Origin: CAZLPZ01 sp964607245
Lineage (GTDB): Bacteria; Pseudomonadota; Alphaproteobacteria; Micavibrionales; Micavibrionaceae
NCBI GenBank assembly: GCA_964607245.1
Contig: CAZSIB010000005.1
Span: 1-64,000 of the forward strand
DNA: 64,000 bases
Direction of reading: 5' to 3'
Made by a program: the position numbers and the translations under genes. The stretch's first letter is position 1; each line of letters begins with the position of its first letter. Below, piece by piece: positions 7,618-18,100 of the stretch. The notes beneath the pieces are model-generated. The model was not told the origin of the DNA and ran no database searches. It saw only the letters and a program-made list of their open reading frames with translations.

Positions 7618-9441
7618 ATGAGTGTGGATTTATCCAATATACCATTTGATCTGTTGCCCCTCCCCATCTGGCAAGTGGATGCGGGCGGACGGTTGACTGC
7701 CTGCAATACGGCCTATAGTGCGCTTTTTGGTCTGGATATTCCGGGCACACTCGCTGCACAAAAAATGATCCCCTTGACTGGCCCCGCGCGCGTTCATATC
7801 ACCGCCGGGGGCAAGCGGCGCTTGTATCATATTCTTGTCACACCCGGAGAGAATGGCACAAAAATTGGCATCGCCCAGGACGTAAGCGCCGAAGAGGAAC
7901 TTGCGGCTGAAAATAAACGCACCCAAGGGGCGACTAAAGAACTTTTGGAACAACTGTCAACGGCGGTTGCGGCTTTCTCCGCTGATCACCGGATTGAATT
8001 CTTTAATACCGCCTTTTCCCATTTATGGGGGTTTGAGGAGAGTTTTTTAAACGCGCGGCCTAAACTTGGCGAAATCATGGAAAAATTGCGCGAAATGCGC
8101 CGCCTGCCGGAACAGGCGGATTTCCGGCGGTATAAACAATCCTGGCTCGATATGTTTACGAACCTGATTGATCCAACCGAAGACATGATGCATTTGCCGG
8201 ATGGCACCGCTCTGCGGATGCTGGCGGTCCCCAATCCGGCGGGCGGGTTGATCTTTACGTTCGAAGACGTCACCAGCCGATTGGAACTGGAAACGTCCTA
8301 TAATACCCTTGTCGCGGTCCAGCGCGAAACCTTGGATAATCTCTCCGAAGGAATCGCGGTGTTTGGCGGAGACGGTCGGTTAAAACTGTGGAATCCGGCC
8401 TTTGTCCGGCTTTGGGATTTAAACCCAGAAGATATGACGGGCGAACCACATATCACGCGGATCGTGGGCCGGATGGAGCAGGCTTTTGACCCGACATCGT
8501 GGGCCGAGGCGCGGGATACCCTTCTGGCCCAAGCCTTAAACGGTGAAGAAATGCAAGGACGGCTTGGCTTGGGTGATGGTCGACAAATCGTCTATCACGC
8601 GGTTGTCTTGCCGGACGGCGGGATGCTCATGTCGCATGCGGACGTGACGGACAGTTTGCGCGTTGAAAACGCACTTCGTGAAAAGAATGCGGCGCTTGAG
8701 GCGGCCGAACGACTAAAACTCGATTTCTTGGCGAATGTGTCCTATCAACTGCGTACGCCGCTCAATGCGATCATGGGCTTTACTGAAATTTTGGCGAACC
8801 AGTATTTTGGCGATCTGAATGACAAACAGATGGAATATACGCAAGGCACGCGGGAGGCAAGTGAACGACTTTTGGCCTTGATTGACGATATCTTGGATCT
8901 CTCAACACTCGAGGCTGGGTATTTAAAACTCGATTACGATACGGTGGATGCCCGCGCGTTGCTTCTTTCCCTTCAGGGGCTTACCGCGCCCTGGGCACAA
9001 AAAGAAGGCATGGATGTCACGGTTAATTTGGTCGGGGACCCAGGGAGTTTGCAGGCCGATCCGCGGCGCCTCAAACAAATTATTGTGAATCTCATCCGAA
9101 ATGCCATGGCCTACAGCCCGGTTGGCAAAGCGATTGAAATCGGTGCCGCACGCGGGTCTGATCATGTCGAATTTTGGGTGCGGGATCAGGGCATGGGGAT
9201 CACGCCCGAGGATCAAGCGCGGGTGCTCGAACCTTTTGAAAAAGGTCGAGGGCCCGATGATCGAGATGGGAAGAAGGCCCCAGGCGGAGCGGGATTGGGG
9301 TTAACTTTGGTGCGCGATATTGCGGCGTTACATGGAGGCCGGGTGACGATTGAGAGTGCGCCTGCGGCGGGGACGACGGTGCACCTGTATTTGCCCTTAC
9401 TGCGTCCCGTTCAGACGGGCAATCCATCACCAGCGCGTTAA
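7618..9441 (+). CDS. divL: DivL-type sensor kinase homolog (tyrosine in the H-box)
   Basis: A 607-aa protein with three PAS-like regions (about 8-95, 110-215, 230-345), a dimerisation helix pair and an HATPase domain (about 475-600). The H-box reads FLANVSYQLRTPLNA: Tyr376 replaces the usual phospho-accepting His, as in Caulobacter DivL. The ATPase boxes look intact (N-box NLIRNAMAY, G1 RDQGMGI, G2 GAGLGLTLV). DivL is known to bind phosphorylated DivK through its PAS/HK part and to control the CckA kinase and so CtrA. No N-terminal membrane helix is visible, unlike Caulobacter DivL. The gene order ahcY-divL-tsaE-murU-addBA matches rhizobia. The start is uncertain between TTG 7597 and ATG 7618. 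Its last 242 bp are antisense to the next gene. Confidence 0.88.
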   Translation: MSVDLSNIPFDLLPLPIWQVDAGGRLTACNTAYSALFGLDIPGTLAAQKMIPLTGPARVHITAGGKRRLYHILVTPGENGTKIGIAQDVSAEEELAAENKRTQGATKELLEQLSTAVAAFSADHRIEFFNTAFSHLWGFEESFLNARPKLGEIMEKLREMRRLPEQADFRRYKQSWLDMFTNLIDPTEDMMHLPDGTALRMLAVPNPAGGLIFTFEDVTSRLELETSYNTLVAVQRETLDNLSEGIAVFGGDGRLKLWNPAFVRLWDLNPEDMTGEPHITRIVGRMEQAFDPTSWAEARDTLLAQALNGEEMQGRLGLGDGRQIVYHAVVLPDGGMLMSHADVTDSLRVENALREKNAALEAAERLKLDFLANVSYQLRTPLNAIMGFTEILANQYFGDLNDKQMEYTQGTREASERLLALIDDILDLSTLEAGYLKLDYDTVDARALLLSLQGLTAPWAQKEGMDVTVNLVGDPGSLQADPRRLKQIIVNLIRNAMAYSPVGKAIEIGAARGSDHVEFWVRDQGMGITPEDQARVLEPFEKGRGPDDRDGKKAPGGAGLGLTLVRDIAALHGGRVTIESAPAAGTTVHLYLPLLRPVQTGNPSPAR

Positions 9442-9793
9442 TGCCGTCATCTGTCGGCTTTTCTTCAATCCGGATGGTCCGGTTCATGGGGGTCAGGCAG
9501 GAATAAAGCGGCATCAGGCTTTTGATGACGACGCGCAGGCGATACCCTTCAAAAAACGGCCCGGTCGTGCAGATTTGCTGTGCGTTCGCGGAATCAATTC
9601 GGAAATTTGACCGGTGCCAACTCACCTTATCGTTTGTATCCCGATATTCGGCTGTTTCAACATGCCCCATTACCTGGCCGTCCGTCGTGTTCACAAGCTC
9701 AGCGCACAGGGGAGTGGGCGACAAAAGCTGCGCCTGAGCAGAAGAATTTGACACGAAGACAAAGAAAAAAATCAGGGAAAACAAGCCGGCCAT
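9200..9793 (-). CDS. Hypothetical secreted protein, 3' end antisense to divL
   Basis: A 197-aa frame with a clear signal peptide (about residues 1-20, cleavage near SSAQA). The mature domain of about 100 residues contains four Cys (LCAEL, QICTTG, YSCLTP, MDCPS) that could form two disulfides. I do not recognise the family. The last 80 or so residues (from about SERDAV) are read antisense to the HATPase domain of divL and are Pro/Ser/Ala-rich with no recognisable fold. The true functional protein may therefore end near residue 120, and the tail may be read-through after loss of an older stop. Confidence 0.6.
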   Translation of the reverse strand: MAGLFSLIFFFVFVSNSSAQAQLLSPTPLCAELVNTTDGQVMGHVETAEYRDTNDKVSWHRSNFRIDSANAQQICTTGPFFEGYRLRVVIKSLMPLYSCLTPMNRTIRIEEKPTDDGINALVMDCPSERDAVRANTGAPSSPPQAHSQSSPGLHVTPQYRAPKLTPIPLRLGPSSHLDHRALDLFQKVRAPALDPRA

Positions 9794-9842
9794 AGGTTCA
9801 TTTTACACCTATTTGGGGCAAGAATAAATGGGTTCTTACCCG

Positions 9843-10889
9843 TCAGCCTTTTTGCGGGATCCCCTTTGTTGTCGAATGAACGTGATGCAAGGGGCGATCG
9901 GGGTAAAGCGCCCCATAAATAGCCTGGGCTGTTTGCGAGATTTCGGCAAATCCCGTCATGATCAATTTTTGCTTATGAGGATAGGTCGCAATATCCCCGG
10001 CGGCGTACAGCCCCGGTTGATCCGTCGCGCCCGTTGTCGGATCAATCACCAAATGCGCCCCTTGCATCGAAAGCCCGAGGCCCGCCAAAATACCAAGATT
10101 GCTGGACAAGCCATAAAAACATAAAAGCGCGTTGGCCGGAAGATCGCGGGGTCGGTCATCCATATCTGTTACGCCCACATGGGTGATAATTCCCGTTTCG
10201 GGGTTCCCCGCAAGCGATGTGAGTTGATAGGGTGTGATTTTTTCAACACGGCCAGCAGAGATGTGTGATTCAAGCGTATTTAAACTTGCCGGTGCCGCCC
10301 GGAATTGATCGCGACGATGCACCAAATAGATATGGTGCGCACGGGGCGCGAGCATATTGGCCCAATCGACGGCGCTATCCCCGCCGCCCGCAATCACCAG
10401 GGTTTTGTCCTGAAAGCGGGCGGAATCACGCACGGCATAGAACACGGATTTCCCTTCGAACAGGTCCAAATCGTTGATGGGTGGCCGGTTGGGGCCAAAG
10501 GCCCCTGCGCCAGCGGCAATGATGACCGCGCGCGCGTTCACGCGTGTTCCACTCCCATTTTCAAGTGTAAACAACCCGCGATCCGGATCATGAAACAACG
10601 TCTGGAGAGGTGATCCCAAATGATAGGTCGGGTGAAACGGTGCCGCCTGGGCTTCTAATCCTGAAATCAACTCCCCCGCCGGAATCATGGGGAATCCAGG
10701 AATGTCATAAATTGGCTTTTCGGGATAAAGGGCCGTGCACTGCCCCCCAATTTCAGGCAGTGCGTCAAAAACATGCGTCGATAGTCCCAACATGCCGCAG
10801 GCAAAAACGCCAAATAGGCCCACCGGGCCCGCGCCGATAATAACGACGTCGGTTGTAAGCGCAGTTCTTAAATCAGGGGATGACAACAT
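9843..10889 (-). CDS. Ferredoxin/flavodoxin-NADP reductase, thioredoxin-reductase-like
   Basis: A 348-aa flavoprotein. The N-terminal FAD site is VVIIGAGPVGLFGVF, followed by GGQCTALYPEKPIYDIPGFP, typical of the YumC/Fpr2 type of FNR. The NADP site is VIAGGGDSAVDWA, and a second FAD contact is YAAGDIA. There is no CxxC redox motif of true thioredoxin reductases, which supports the FNR call. It transfers electrons between NADPH and ferredoxin or flavodoxin. I prefer ATG 10889; an in-frame GTG at 10907 is possible. It is divergent from the tsaE-murU gene. Confidence 0.88.
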   Translation of the reverse strand: MLSSPDLRTALTTDVVIIGAGPVGLFGVFACGMLGLSTHVFDALPEIGGQCTALYPEKPIYDIPGFPMIPAGELISGLEAQAAPFHPTYHLGSPLQTLFHDPDRGLFTLENGSGTRVNARAVIIAAGAGAFGPNRPPINDLDLFEGKSVFYAVRDSARFQDKTLVIAGGGDSAVDWANMLAPRAHHIYLVHRRDQFRAAPASLNTLESHISAGRVEKITPYQLTSLAGNPETGIITHVGVTDMDDRPRDLPANALLCFYGLSSNLGILAGLGLSMQGAHLVIDPTTGATDQPGLYAAGDIATYPHKQKLIMTGFAEISQTAQAIYGALYPDRPLHHVHSTTKGIPQKG

Positions 10890-10951
10890 GAGTTTTATTT
10901 GGTTCACGGGTTACTTTGGTATATAAATATCGAAATATAAAGGAAAAAACA

Positions 10952-12121
10952 ATGCTGCAGATCGATTTGCCAACCGAACACGCAACCGAAATCCTGGCCC
11001 GTGATTGCGTGGCCCTGTGCCCGCCCCATGCTACGATTCTCTTGAAAGGGGATTTGGCGGCCGGAAAAACGGTGTTCGCGCGCGCCTTTATCCGGGCGCT
11101 CATGCAAGACCCATCTTATGTTGTCGCGAGCCCGACATTCCAGTTGGTGCAGATCCATGAAACAATGTCAGGTCCCGTATATCATTACGATCTGTACCGG
11201 ATTGACGACGCAGACGAGCTCCTCGAGCTTGACCTTGATGCGGGGGCGGCCGCGCGGGCGACACTGATTGAATGGCCCGAACGTTTGGGGGATATTGAAA
11301 AAAATTTACGACAGGTTATTCGTATCGAACTCGTCGTTACAGGGGCAAATAGTCGTCGGGCCCAGATTGATTTTGGAGATGTTTTAAAAAGTCCTGATAC
11401 CGCGTTTATTTTTGCGGCTGGACTGGGCGCGCGGATGCGTCCCTTAACCGATACGGTGCCGAAGCCTTTGGTCCCGGTGGCATCGCGTCCGATCCTTACC
11501 TATGCATTTGATACGCTTCAACAAAGCGGGATCTCCCGCGTGGTCATGAACACGCATTACCATCCGGATCAAATCAATGCCTTTGCGGCATCACAGCGCA
11601 GATATTTTGATATAGAGATCTCGCATGAAAACGAACTTCTTGAAACGGGGGGTGGCTTGGTTCGCGCCTTGCCCGCGATGGCGCGGGATACTTTCTTTGC
11701 ACTCAATGGTGATGCGTTGATTTTGGATACGCCGGGTGCGCTGCCTTATATTACACACCTTGCCGCGCGGTTTGATCCGGATCAGATGGATATTTTGTTA
11801 TTGCTTTATCCTGTTGATGCAAAAACAGTCACGCCCCTCGTAGGTGATTATGATCTTGATCCGGCGACAGGGAGATTGACACGCGCGCTTCATCAACAAG
11901 GGAAATACATGTTCATGGGGGCGCGGATTCTGCATGCCCGGGTTTTGCGCGACCTTGCACCCACACGTTTTTCGTTCCTGACTCTGATGGATCAAGCCCA
12001 AAAAGAAGGACGCTTATTTGGAATCGTTCATACTGGCACGTGGCATCACTTAAGTACGCCCGAGGACGTTCGGATTGTAAGTCGCGTGTTGGAACAAGAA
12101 AAACGGGACAATGCCGCATGA
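10952..12121 (+). CDS. Fusion: TsaE (tRNA t6A ATPase) + MurU-like nucleotidyltransferase
   Basis: A 389-aa fusion. Residues 1-145 are TsaE: Walker A GDLAAGKTVFARA, SPTFQLVQIHE, YHYDLYRIDD and IEWPERL. TsaE is the ATPase partner of TsaB/TsaD in making t6A37 on ANN-reading tRNAs. Residues about 150-389 are a sugar-phosphate nucleotidyltransferase: FAAGLGARMRPLTDTVPKPL, ETGGGL and NGDALIL, as in MurU, which makes UDP-MurNAc from MurNAc-1-P in cell-wall recycling. In rhizobia TsaE is fused to the kinase AmgK and MurU follows as a separate gene; here AmgK is absent and the outer two parts are joined. The start has an AAAGGA site. The gene ends ATGA, overlapping addB. Confidence 0.88.
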   Translation: MLQIDLPTEHATEILARDCVALCPPHATILLKGDLAAGKTVFARAFIRALMQDPSYVVASPTFQLVQIHETMSGPVYHYDLYRIDDADELLELDLDAGAAARATLIEWPERLGDIEKNLRQVIRIELVVTGANSRRAQIDFGDVLKSPDTAFIFAAGLGARMRPLTDTVPKPLVPVASRPILTYAFDTLQQSGISRVVMNTHYHPDQINAFAASQRRYFDIEISHENELLETGGGLVRALPAMARDTFFALNGDALILDTPGALPYITHLAARFDPDQMDILLLLYPVDAKTVTPLVGDYDLDPATGRLTRALHQQGKYMFMGARILHARVLRDLAPTRFSFLTLMDQAQKEGRLFGIVHTGTWHHLSTPEDVRIVSRVLEQEKRDNAA

Positions 12122-15114
12122 ACGTTTTTTATATCCCAACGGGGTACTCTTTTTTAGAGACCCTTGCCAAAAGCGCATTACGCCTTTACGGCGAGACGCC
12201 TGAACACCTTGCGGATCTGCATATTTTACTCCCCACGCGCCGCGCTGTGCGGATGATGGCCGATATTTTCTTAGATCTGACCAACGGCGCCCCCATGATC
12301 CTGCCGCGGTTACGTGCGGTGGCTGATATTGATGACGCCGAACTTGAACTTTGGGTCCACGGCGCAACGCGAATCCTTCCCGATATCCATCCGGCGATTT
12401 CGAACATTGAACGCCAAGCGGTCTTGACACAAATGCTGCAAAAACGTGATCCCACTTTAAATTATGCGCGGGCAAGCGGTATGGCGCGTGCCCTTGGGGA
12501 ATTGATGGACCGCGTGGCCGATGAAGATTTATCGCTCGATGCCATGGATCATTTGGTCCCCAGTGAATACGCCGCACATTGGCAATTAACGGTCGAGTTT
12601 CTCTCGATCCTTCGGACCGTTTGGCCCACTTATTTAGAAGATCGCAAGCTTCAAAATGCGACGACGCGGCGTTCCCTTTTGCTGCGTACCCTTGCGGCAC
12701 ATTGGGCCGCGCACCCGCCAGCGAGTCCAATTTGGATTGCGGGTGTGACAGGATCCTTACCCGCTGTTGCCGATTTGATGCGTGTGATTGCGAATTGTCC
12801 AAACGGACATGTCATTTTATCAGGATTTGATCCATCGATCTCTGACGATGCAAAAGAAGATTTACAGCATCCGCATTATCAAACGCACCAGACTTTATCC
12901 CGGTTATCCATCTCTCCGCATGATGTACGGGTATGGCCCGAATACCCCTTGGATACAGCCGATAAAAGAGACGTTGCGCGCGGGGAATTTTGGAACCATG
13001 TCCTTTGTACAAATATCGCGTCAGACCGCTGGACGGAATTAAAACATGCGCCGAACCGCACGGAATTTGGGGATGTCCTTTCTGGATTACGCCTGATCTC
13101 TTGTAAAAATCGTCCGCAAGAAGCGCGGATTATTGCAGCCGCAGCGCGTCATATACTCTCCGATCAAAACGCACGCTTGGCGATTGTGACTCCAGACCGC
13201 GCGCTCGCACAGGATATTATCTCCGCCTGTGCGCGTTTTAAAATCGATGTGAATGACAGTGCGGGGGATGTCTTATCCGATACCGCCCCCGCACGATTTA
13301 TGTTTCTCTGTTTAAAAACAGTGATGGGCGGATATCACCCTGTCGATCTTTTATCTCTTCTTCGCGATCCGTTTTTTAATCCCTCTCTTTTATCAAGAGA
13401 GGCGATGGACCGGATCGATCGATTATCGCGTGGGGTTCGTCCCCCTGCCCATGTGGATGGGTTGATGGCTGAACTCATCCGGCGCGGACAAGACGCGAAA
13501 TATCCCGTGCGCGATGCACTTTCAACCGATGATCAAGATCAACTCGCACATATTTTCTCGATCTGTTCAAATTTTGAACGTACGTTTTGTCAAGATAATC
13601 TTTCCGTGTTGGATCGCATAAGAGCACATATCACCCTTGCCGAACAACTTTCAGCCCATGATGATCATGATGTATCTGCTCTGTGGACGGAAGATGACGG
13701 GATCACGCTTGCCAGGTTTTTCCAAGACCTCCTCGCTTCTGCCGACATGCTCCCGAAAATTGTTGATCGTGATTATGTAGATTTTCTTGCGGATATGATG
13801 TCGGGCATCCGTGTGAACGCGCGCGGCGTGGGGCATCCACGACTTGCGCTTTTGGGTATTTTTGAATCACGCCTGATCTCCTGTACGCATGTCATTCTGG
13901 CGGGCATGAACGAAGGTATTTGGCCGCAAGGTCCCCGTATTGACCCGTGGCTTTCACGTCGCATGCGACAAGATTTTGGATTGCCCCTGGATGATATTCA
14001 AACCGGACGTATGGCTCATGATTTTTTACAACTCGTTCGGCGCAATCAGGTCATCATGACCCGTTCTGAACAACTGAACGGAGAAATCACGGTCTCGTCG
14101 CGGTGGTGGCAACGTTTGGAAACGGTCATTCATGCCTTGGGTTATAATCCGCAGAGCCTAGCGGCGGATGATTTGGTTGCTTGGGTGGGCGCACGTGATG
14201 CCGCACAAAAAACAAAAAATATTAAGGTCATGCGGCCGATGCCGACGCCCCCGTGTCATTTGCGCCCGCGCAAGATCAGTGCAACAAATATTGATCTCCT
14301 CATCAAAAATCCCTACGCCTTTTATGCGCGGCATATTTTACGCCTTTTTCCTTTGGACGGGTATGATATGGATGTCGATGGGCGCATCCGGGGGATTATC
14401 TTGCACCGGGTCACTGAAAAATTTATCTCTTCGTTTCAGGGCGATCTTCCCGGTCTATTCGCGCCCCAGATCCTTGAAATTTTATCTGATGTTTTACGTG
14501 TTGAAATTCACGATCCCGTCGTGCGCGCGACGCTCTGGCCGCGTTTGGAACGCGTGCTCCTCAATTTTCTGGATCAAGAAAAAGATTGGCGGTCCCAGGG
14601 CTTTTCCTCGCGCTTCCTTGAACAAAAATGGCATCTGAACCTCGATATACAGGGTGAACCTTATACGATCACCGCGCGATTTGACCGCCTGGATCAACAC
14701 CGCGACGGCGCTTACGCTCTCGTTGATTATAAAACAAGCGCAAGCATCCCCTCAAAGAAAGACGCTCTAAATGGTGCCGCCGCGCAAATCCCCATTGAAA
14801 TCTGGCTTGCGCGAGACGGGAAAAATCAAAACATGGCGGAAGACAGTAAAGGTATGCCCCTCGCTTATGCGCTTTTATGGCCGATTTCGGCACGAAAATT
14901 CGATCTTCATCCCTGGGATAAAACGGATGTCGAGGCCTTGTGCCAGATTGCTGCGCGCGATGTGCCACGTATTCTTTCGGCCTATCATAATGATCACACA
15001 CCCTACCTTCCTGTTCCAGACCCATCCTTGGCCCCTGATTTTGATGACTATACCCATCTGGCACGCAGGGCCGAATGGTGGGGAATGGATCGCCCTGAAG
15101 GGGGCGTCGCATGA
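12118..15114 (+). CDS. addB: Double-strand break repair protein AddB (alphaproteobacterial type)
   Basis: A 998-aa protein. The N-terminal part is a degenerate helicase-like region. The C-terminal RecB-family nuclease domain shows RGIILHRVTEKF (about residue 760), ARFDRLDQHRDG and ALVDYKTS, giving the D...D-x-K catalytic pattern. AddB pairs with AddA to resect broken DNA ends to recombinogenic single strands. The start ATG at 12118 overlaps the previous stop (ATGA), and the stop overlaps addA in the same way, so tsaE-murU, addB and addA form a tightly coupled operon. Confidence 0.95.
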   Translation: MNVFYIPTGYSFLETLAKSALRLYGETPEHLADLHILLPTRRAVRMMADIFLDLTNGAPMILPRLRAVADIDDAELELWVHGATRILPDIHPAISNIERQAVLTQMLQKRDPTLNYARASGMARALGELMDRVADEDLSLDAMDHLVPSEYAAHWQLTVEFLSILRTVWPTYLEDRKLQNATTRRSLLLRTLAAHWAAHPPASPIWIAGVTGSLPAVADLMRVIANCPNGHVILSGFDPSISDDAKEDLQHPHYQTHQTLSRLSISPHDVRVWPEYPLDTADKRDVARGEFWNHVLCTNIASDRWTELKHAPNRTEFGDVLSGLRLISCKNRPQEARIIAAAARHILSDQNARLAIVTPDRALAQDIISACARFKIDVNDSAGDVLSDTAPARFMFLCLKTVMGGYHPVDLLSLLRDPFFNPSLLSREAMDRIDRLSRGVRPPAHVDGLMAELIRRGQDAKYPVRDALSTDDQDQLAHIFSICSNFERTFCQDNLSVLDRIRAHITLAEQLSAHDDHDVSALWTEDDGITLARFFQDLLASADMLPKIVDRDYVDFLADMMSGIRVNARGVGHPRLALLGIFESRLISCTHVILAGMNEGIWPQGPRIDPWLSRRMRQDFGLPLDDIQTGRMAHDFLQLVRRNQVIMTRSEQLNGEITVSSRWWQRLETVIHALGYNPQSLAADDLVAWVGARDAAQKTKNIKVMRPMPTPPCHLRPRKISATNIDLLIKNPYAFYARHILRLFPLDGYDMDVDGRIRGIILHRVTEKFISSFQGDLPGLFAPQILEILSDVLRVEIHDPVVRATLWPRLERVLLNFLDQEKDWRSQGFSSRFLEQKWHLNLDIQGEPYTITARFDRLDQHRDGAYALVDYKTSASIPSKKDALNGAAAQIPIEIWLARDGKNQNMAEDSKGMPLAYALLWPISARKFDLHPWDKTDVEALCQIAARDVPRILSAYHNDHTPYLPVPDPSLAPDFDDYTHLARRAEWWGMDRPEGGVA

Positions 15115-18100
15115 AAAGCCGATCTCAAATTTTAACGCCTTCTCTTGAAAACACATCTGACGACGCGGCGCGTCTGCGCCAACGGGACGCTGCAAATCCA
15201 GCGCATTCTGTTTGGGTGTCGGCCTCCGCCGGAACAGGAAAGACGCGCGTTCTGATTGACCGCGTGTTACGCCTTTTGTTACCGCGTACAGATGATACGC
15301 CGGGCACGCGCCCTGACCGAATTTTATGCTTGACCTATACCCGCGCGGCCGCCACCGAAATGACCGAGCGGTTACGCGCGCGCGTCTCCAAATGGGTCGT
15401 ACTGAACGAAAAAGAATTGAGCCAAGATCTTTTTGATTTATTTGGCGAAACGCCGCGATCCGTACAGATGAAATCCGCACGGACATTATTTACACGGCTT
15501 GTCGATGGTCCGGATTCCGTCCGGATCATGACCATTCATGCATTTTGCCAATCTGTTCTGGCGCGATTCCCGCTCGAGGCAGGCATATCGCCTGGGTTTA
15601 ATTTAATCGAAGGGGCGGAGGTGGGCGAACTTTTAAATGCCGCACGGCGCCGAGTGATTGACGATTCCCAAAAAGATACGGGTTTGTTATCAGCCCTTCG
15701 CGCTGTTCTTTCCGAGATTAATGAGGGGACGCTTTCTCAGTTACTGACCCATGCCTTCACAGAGAAGCGGCAAATTATTTCATCGCTTTCTGCCCTGCGA
15801 GGAGAGGCACGACGATATGAGATTTTCGGGATATTAGGACTACCGCTGGATTTTAATGTAAGTGCCCTGAAAGACCGCATCGCTAAATTTTTTGTGGACC
15901 ACAATGATGATTTAAGGCGTTTAACCAATGCCTTAACGCAAGACCTTGCGACGACGGCCGAAAAGCAACTGGGGTTTGTTCTTCAGACATCTATCGAATT
16001 AAGCATGCCGAATCTGGATCAGATTGGACCTGCATTTTGGGATAAAAATCAACAACCACGCAAATCGGGTCGTCATCAAGGTGTACGAAAAAAGCAACCG
16101 GACATCGCCGATTTATATGAATCTTTACAAGAACAGATCATGGAATTATCGCGCCTTCGCGCGCGTTTGGCACTGGCCCAGATCAATCTTGATTTTTTAT
16201 GTGTGATTGAACGATTTATTGCGGCCTATGATGATTTAAAACGGGCCCGCGCAGTTCTCGATTACGACGATATTATTTTTTACACGCTGCGCTTGCTGCA
16301 TGCAGAAAAAGAAACGCCGGGTGCAAGCGACATTTTATCCTGGGTCATGTATAAACTGGACGGGGGAATTGATCATGTGCTCGTCGATGAGGCACAAGAT
16401 ACAAACCCTGAACAATGGCGCATTATTCGTGCCCTGACCGCATCGTTTTTTTCAGATCAAGGGGCCGGCGCGAAACCCAACCGATCGATTTTTATTGTCG
16501 GGGATCAAAAGCAATCGATTTACAGCTTTCAAGGGGCTAATCCTGAATCTTTCGAGCAATCTCTCGATCATTTACGCAAGTTCAAGGAAGACCATCTGTT
16601 CAAACGCATTCCGCTCAATACCTCCTTTCGGTCAGGCCGCGCTGTTCTTGAAGTTGTTGATGAGGTGTTTGATGATGATGTTTTACGCCAGAATTTGCGC
16701 GAACAAGGTCAAATCACGCATGTTCTTCATCGTGTCGGACAGGGCGGAAAAGTTGAACTTTGGCCTGTGATCAAAGAAGAAAAAATACCCGTACCAGATG
16801 ACGCGCTCCCATCCACACCCGCGTGGCCCATTGGATTAACGATTATTCCCCCGGATGATATCTATGACCGCTTAGCCAAGCGGATTGCAAAACGTATTCG
16901 CGGGTGGCTTGACGATAAAGAAATCTTGGAATCGCATGGGCGTCCGATCGAACCCAAGGATATTTTAATCTTGGTCCGTAAACGTGTGCCGATGTTACCG
17001 TGTCTGGTGGCCGCACTTCGTGCAGAACGCATTCCTGTCGGCGGTCTCGATCGGTTTAATTTGATCGATGAACTCATTGTTTGTGATCTTTTGGCGCTTG
17101 CACGATTTGTTTTGATGCCAGGCGATGATTTAAATTTGGCGTGCGTTTTAAAATCACCCCTGATGGGCATGACAGATGACGATTTAATTCGCTTGGCCCC
17201 TTTACGGCAAGGGACATTGTGGCAGGCGGTACAGCAGGATCCAAAATCGAGCCTTGCCGCGCGGTATCTTCAAGATGTACAAGAAAAATCCGTGAACGTC
17301 ACGCCGTCCTCATTTTTCCATTTTATTTTAAACACGCCGTGCCCAGGTGACCCAGACGGATCCGGATGTCGCGCCCTTAAAACGCGCGTGGGTGATGAAA
17401 ACGCCGATATCATTGATGATCTTTTGGCGATGATCCAAGATCTTCAGAAAAGGGGCATGGGGCTTCTCGCCATTCTGCATCATATCACGCATGAAAATCC
17501 GGAAATCAAACGATCTGGGAATTCAGATTACAATATGGTCCGGTTGATGACCGTGCATGGGGCCAAGGGGCTTGAGGCACCGATCGTCATTTTACCCGAT
17601 ACATTTCAATCGACGCGCAGCGCAAAAAATACACCCAAAATCTTTTGGCCTGATGACACCGGAATGAAACTTCCTATTTGGTCACCCCGGCAAACCGATC
17701 ATCCAGAGGGACTCGCCGATGTTGCGGCACGGGCTGAAGAATCGGCGCGCGCCGAATATAACCGCCTTTTATATGTGGCGTTAACGCGGGCGCAAGACCG
17801 GTTGATTATCGCGGGCGCACAAAAAAGTGAGACGCATACTGACCCAGAGAGTTGGTATATGACGGTTCAAAAGGGATTTGATCGCCTTTCTTTGATGCCT
17901 GGATTTGATTGTAACAAAACAGGTGATGGCGATTTTCTTTCGTTTACTGTACCGCAAACGTCAGGTCCAGACAGGAACCAGCAACTTGAAAAATTAGGCG
18001 AAACGGAAGATGTTTCCTTACCGCCCGCAAGATCATTTTCGGATCAGCCTCTCGATCTTGAGCCTGCGCCGGCGCGGCCCTATCGTGCCGAGGCCGTTAC

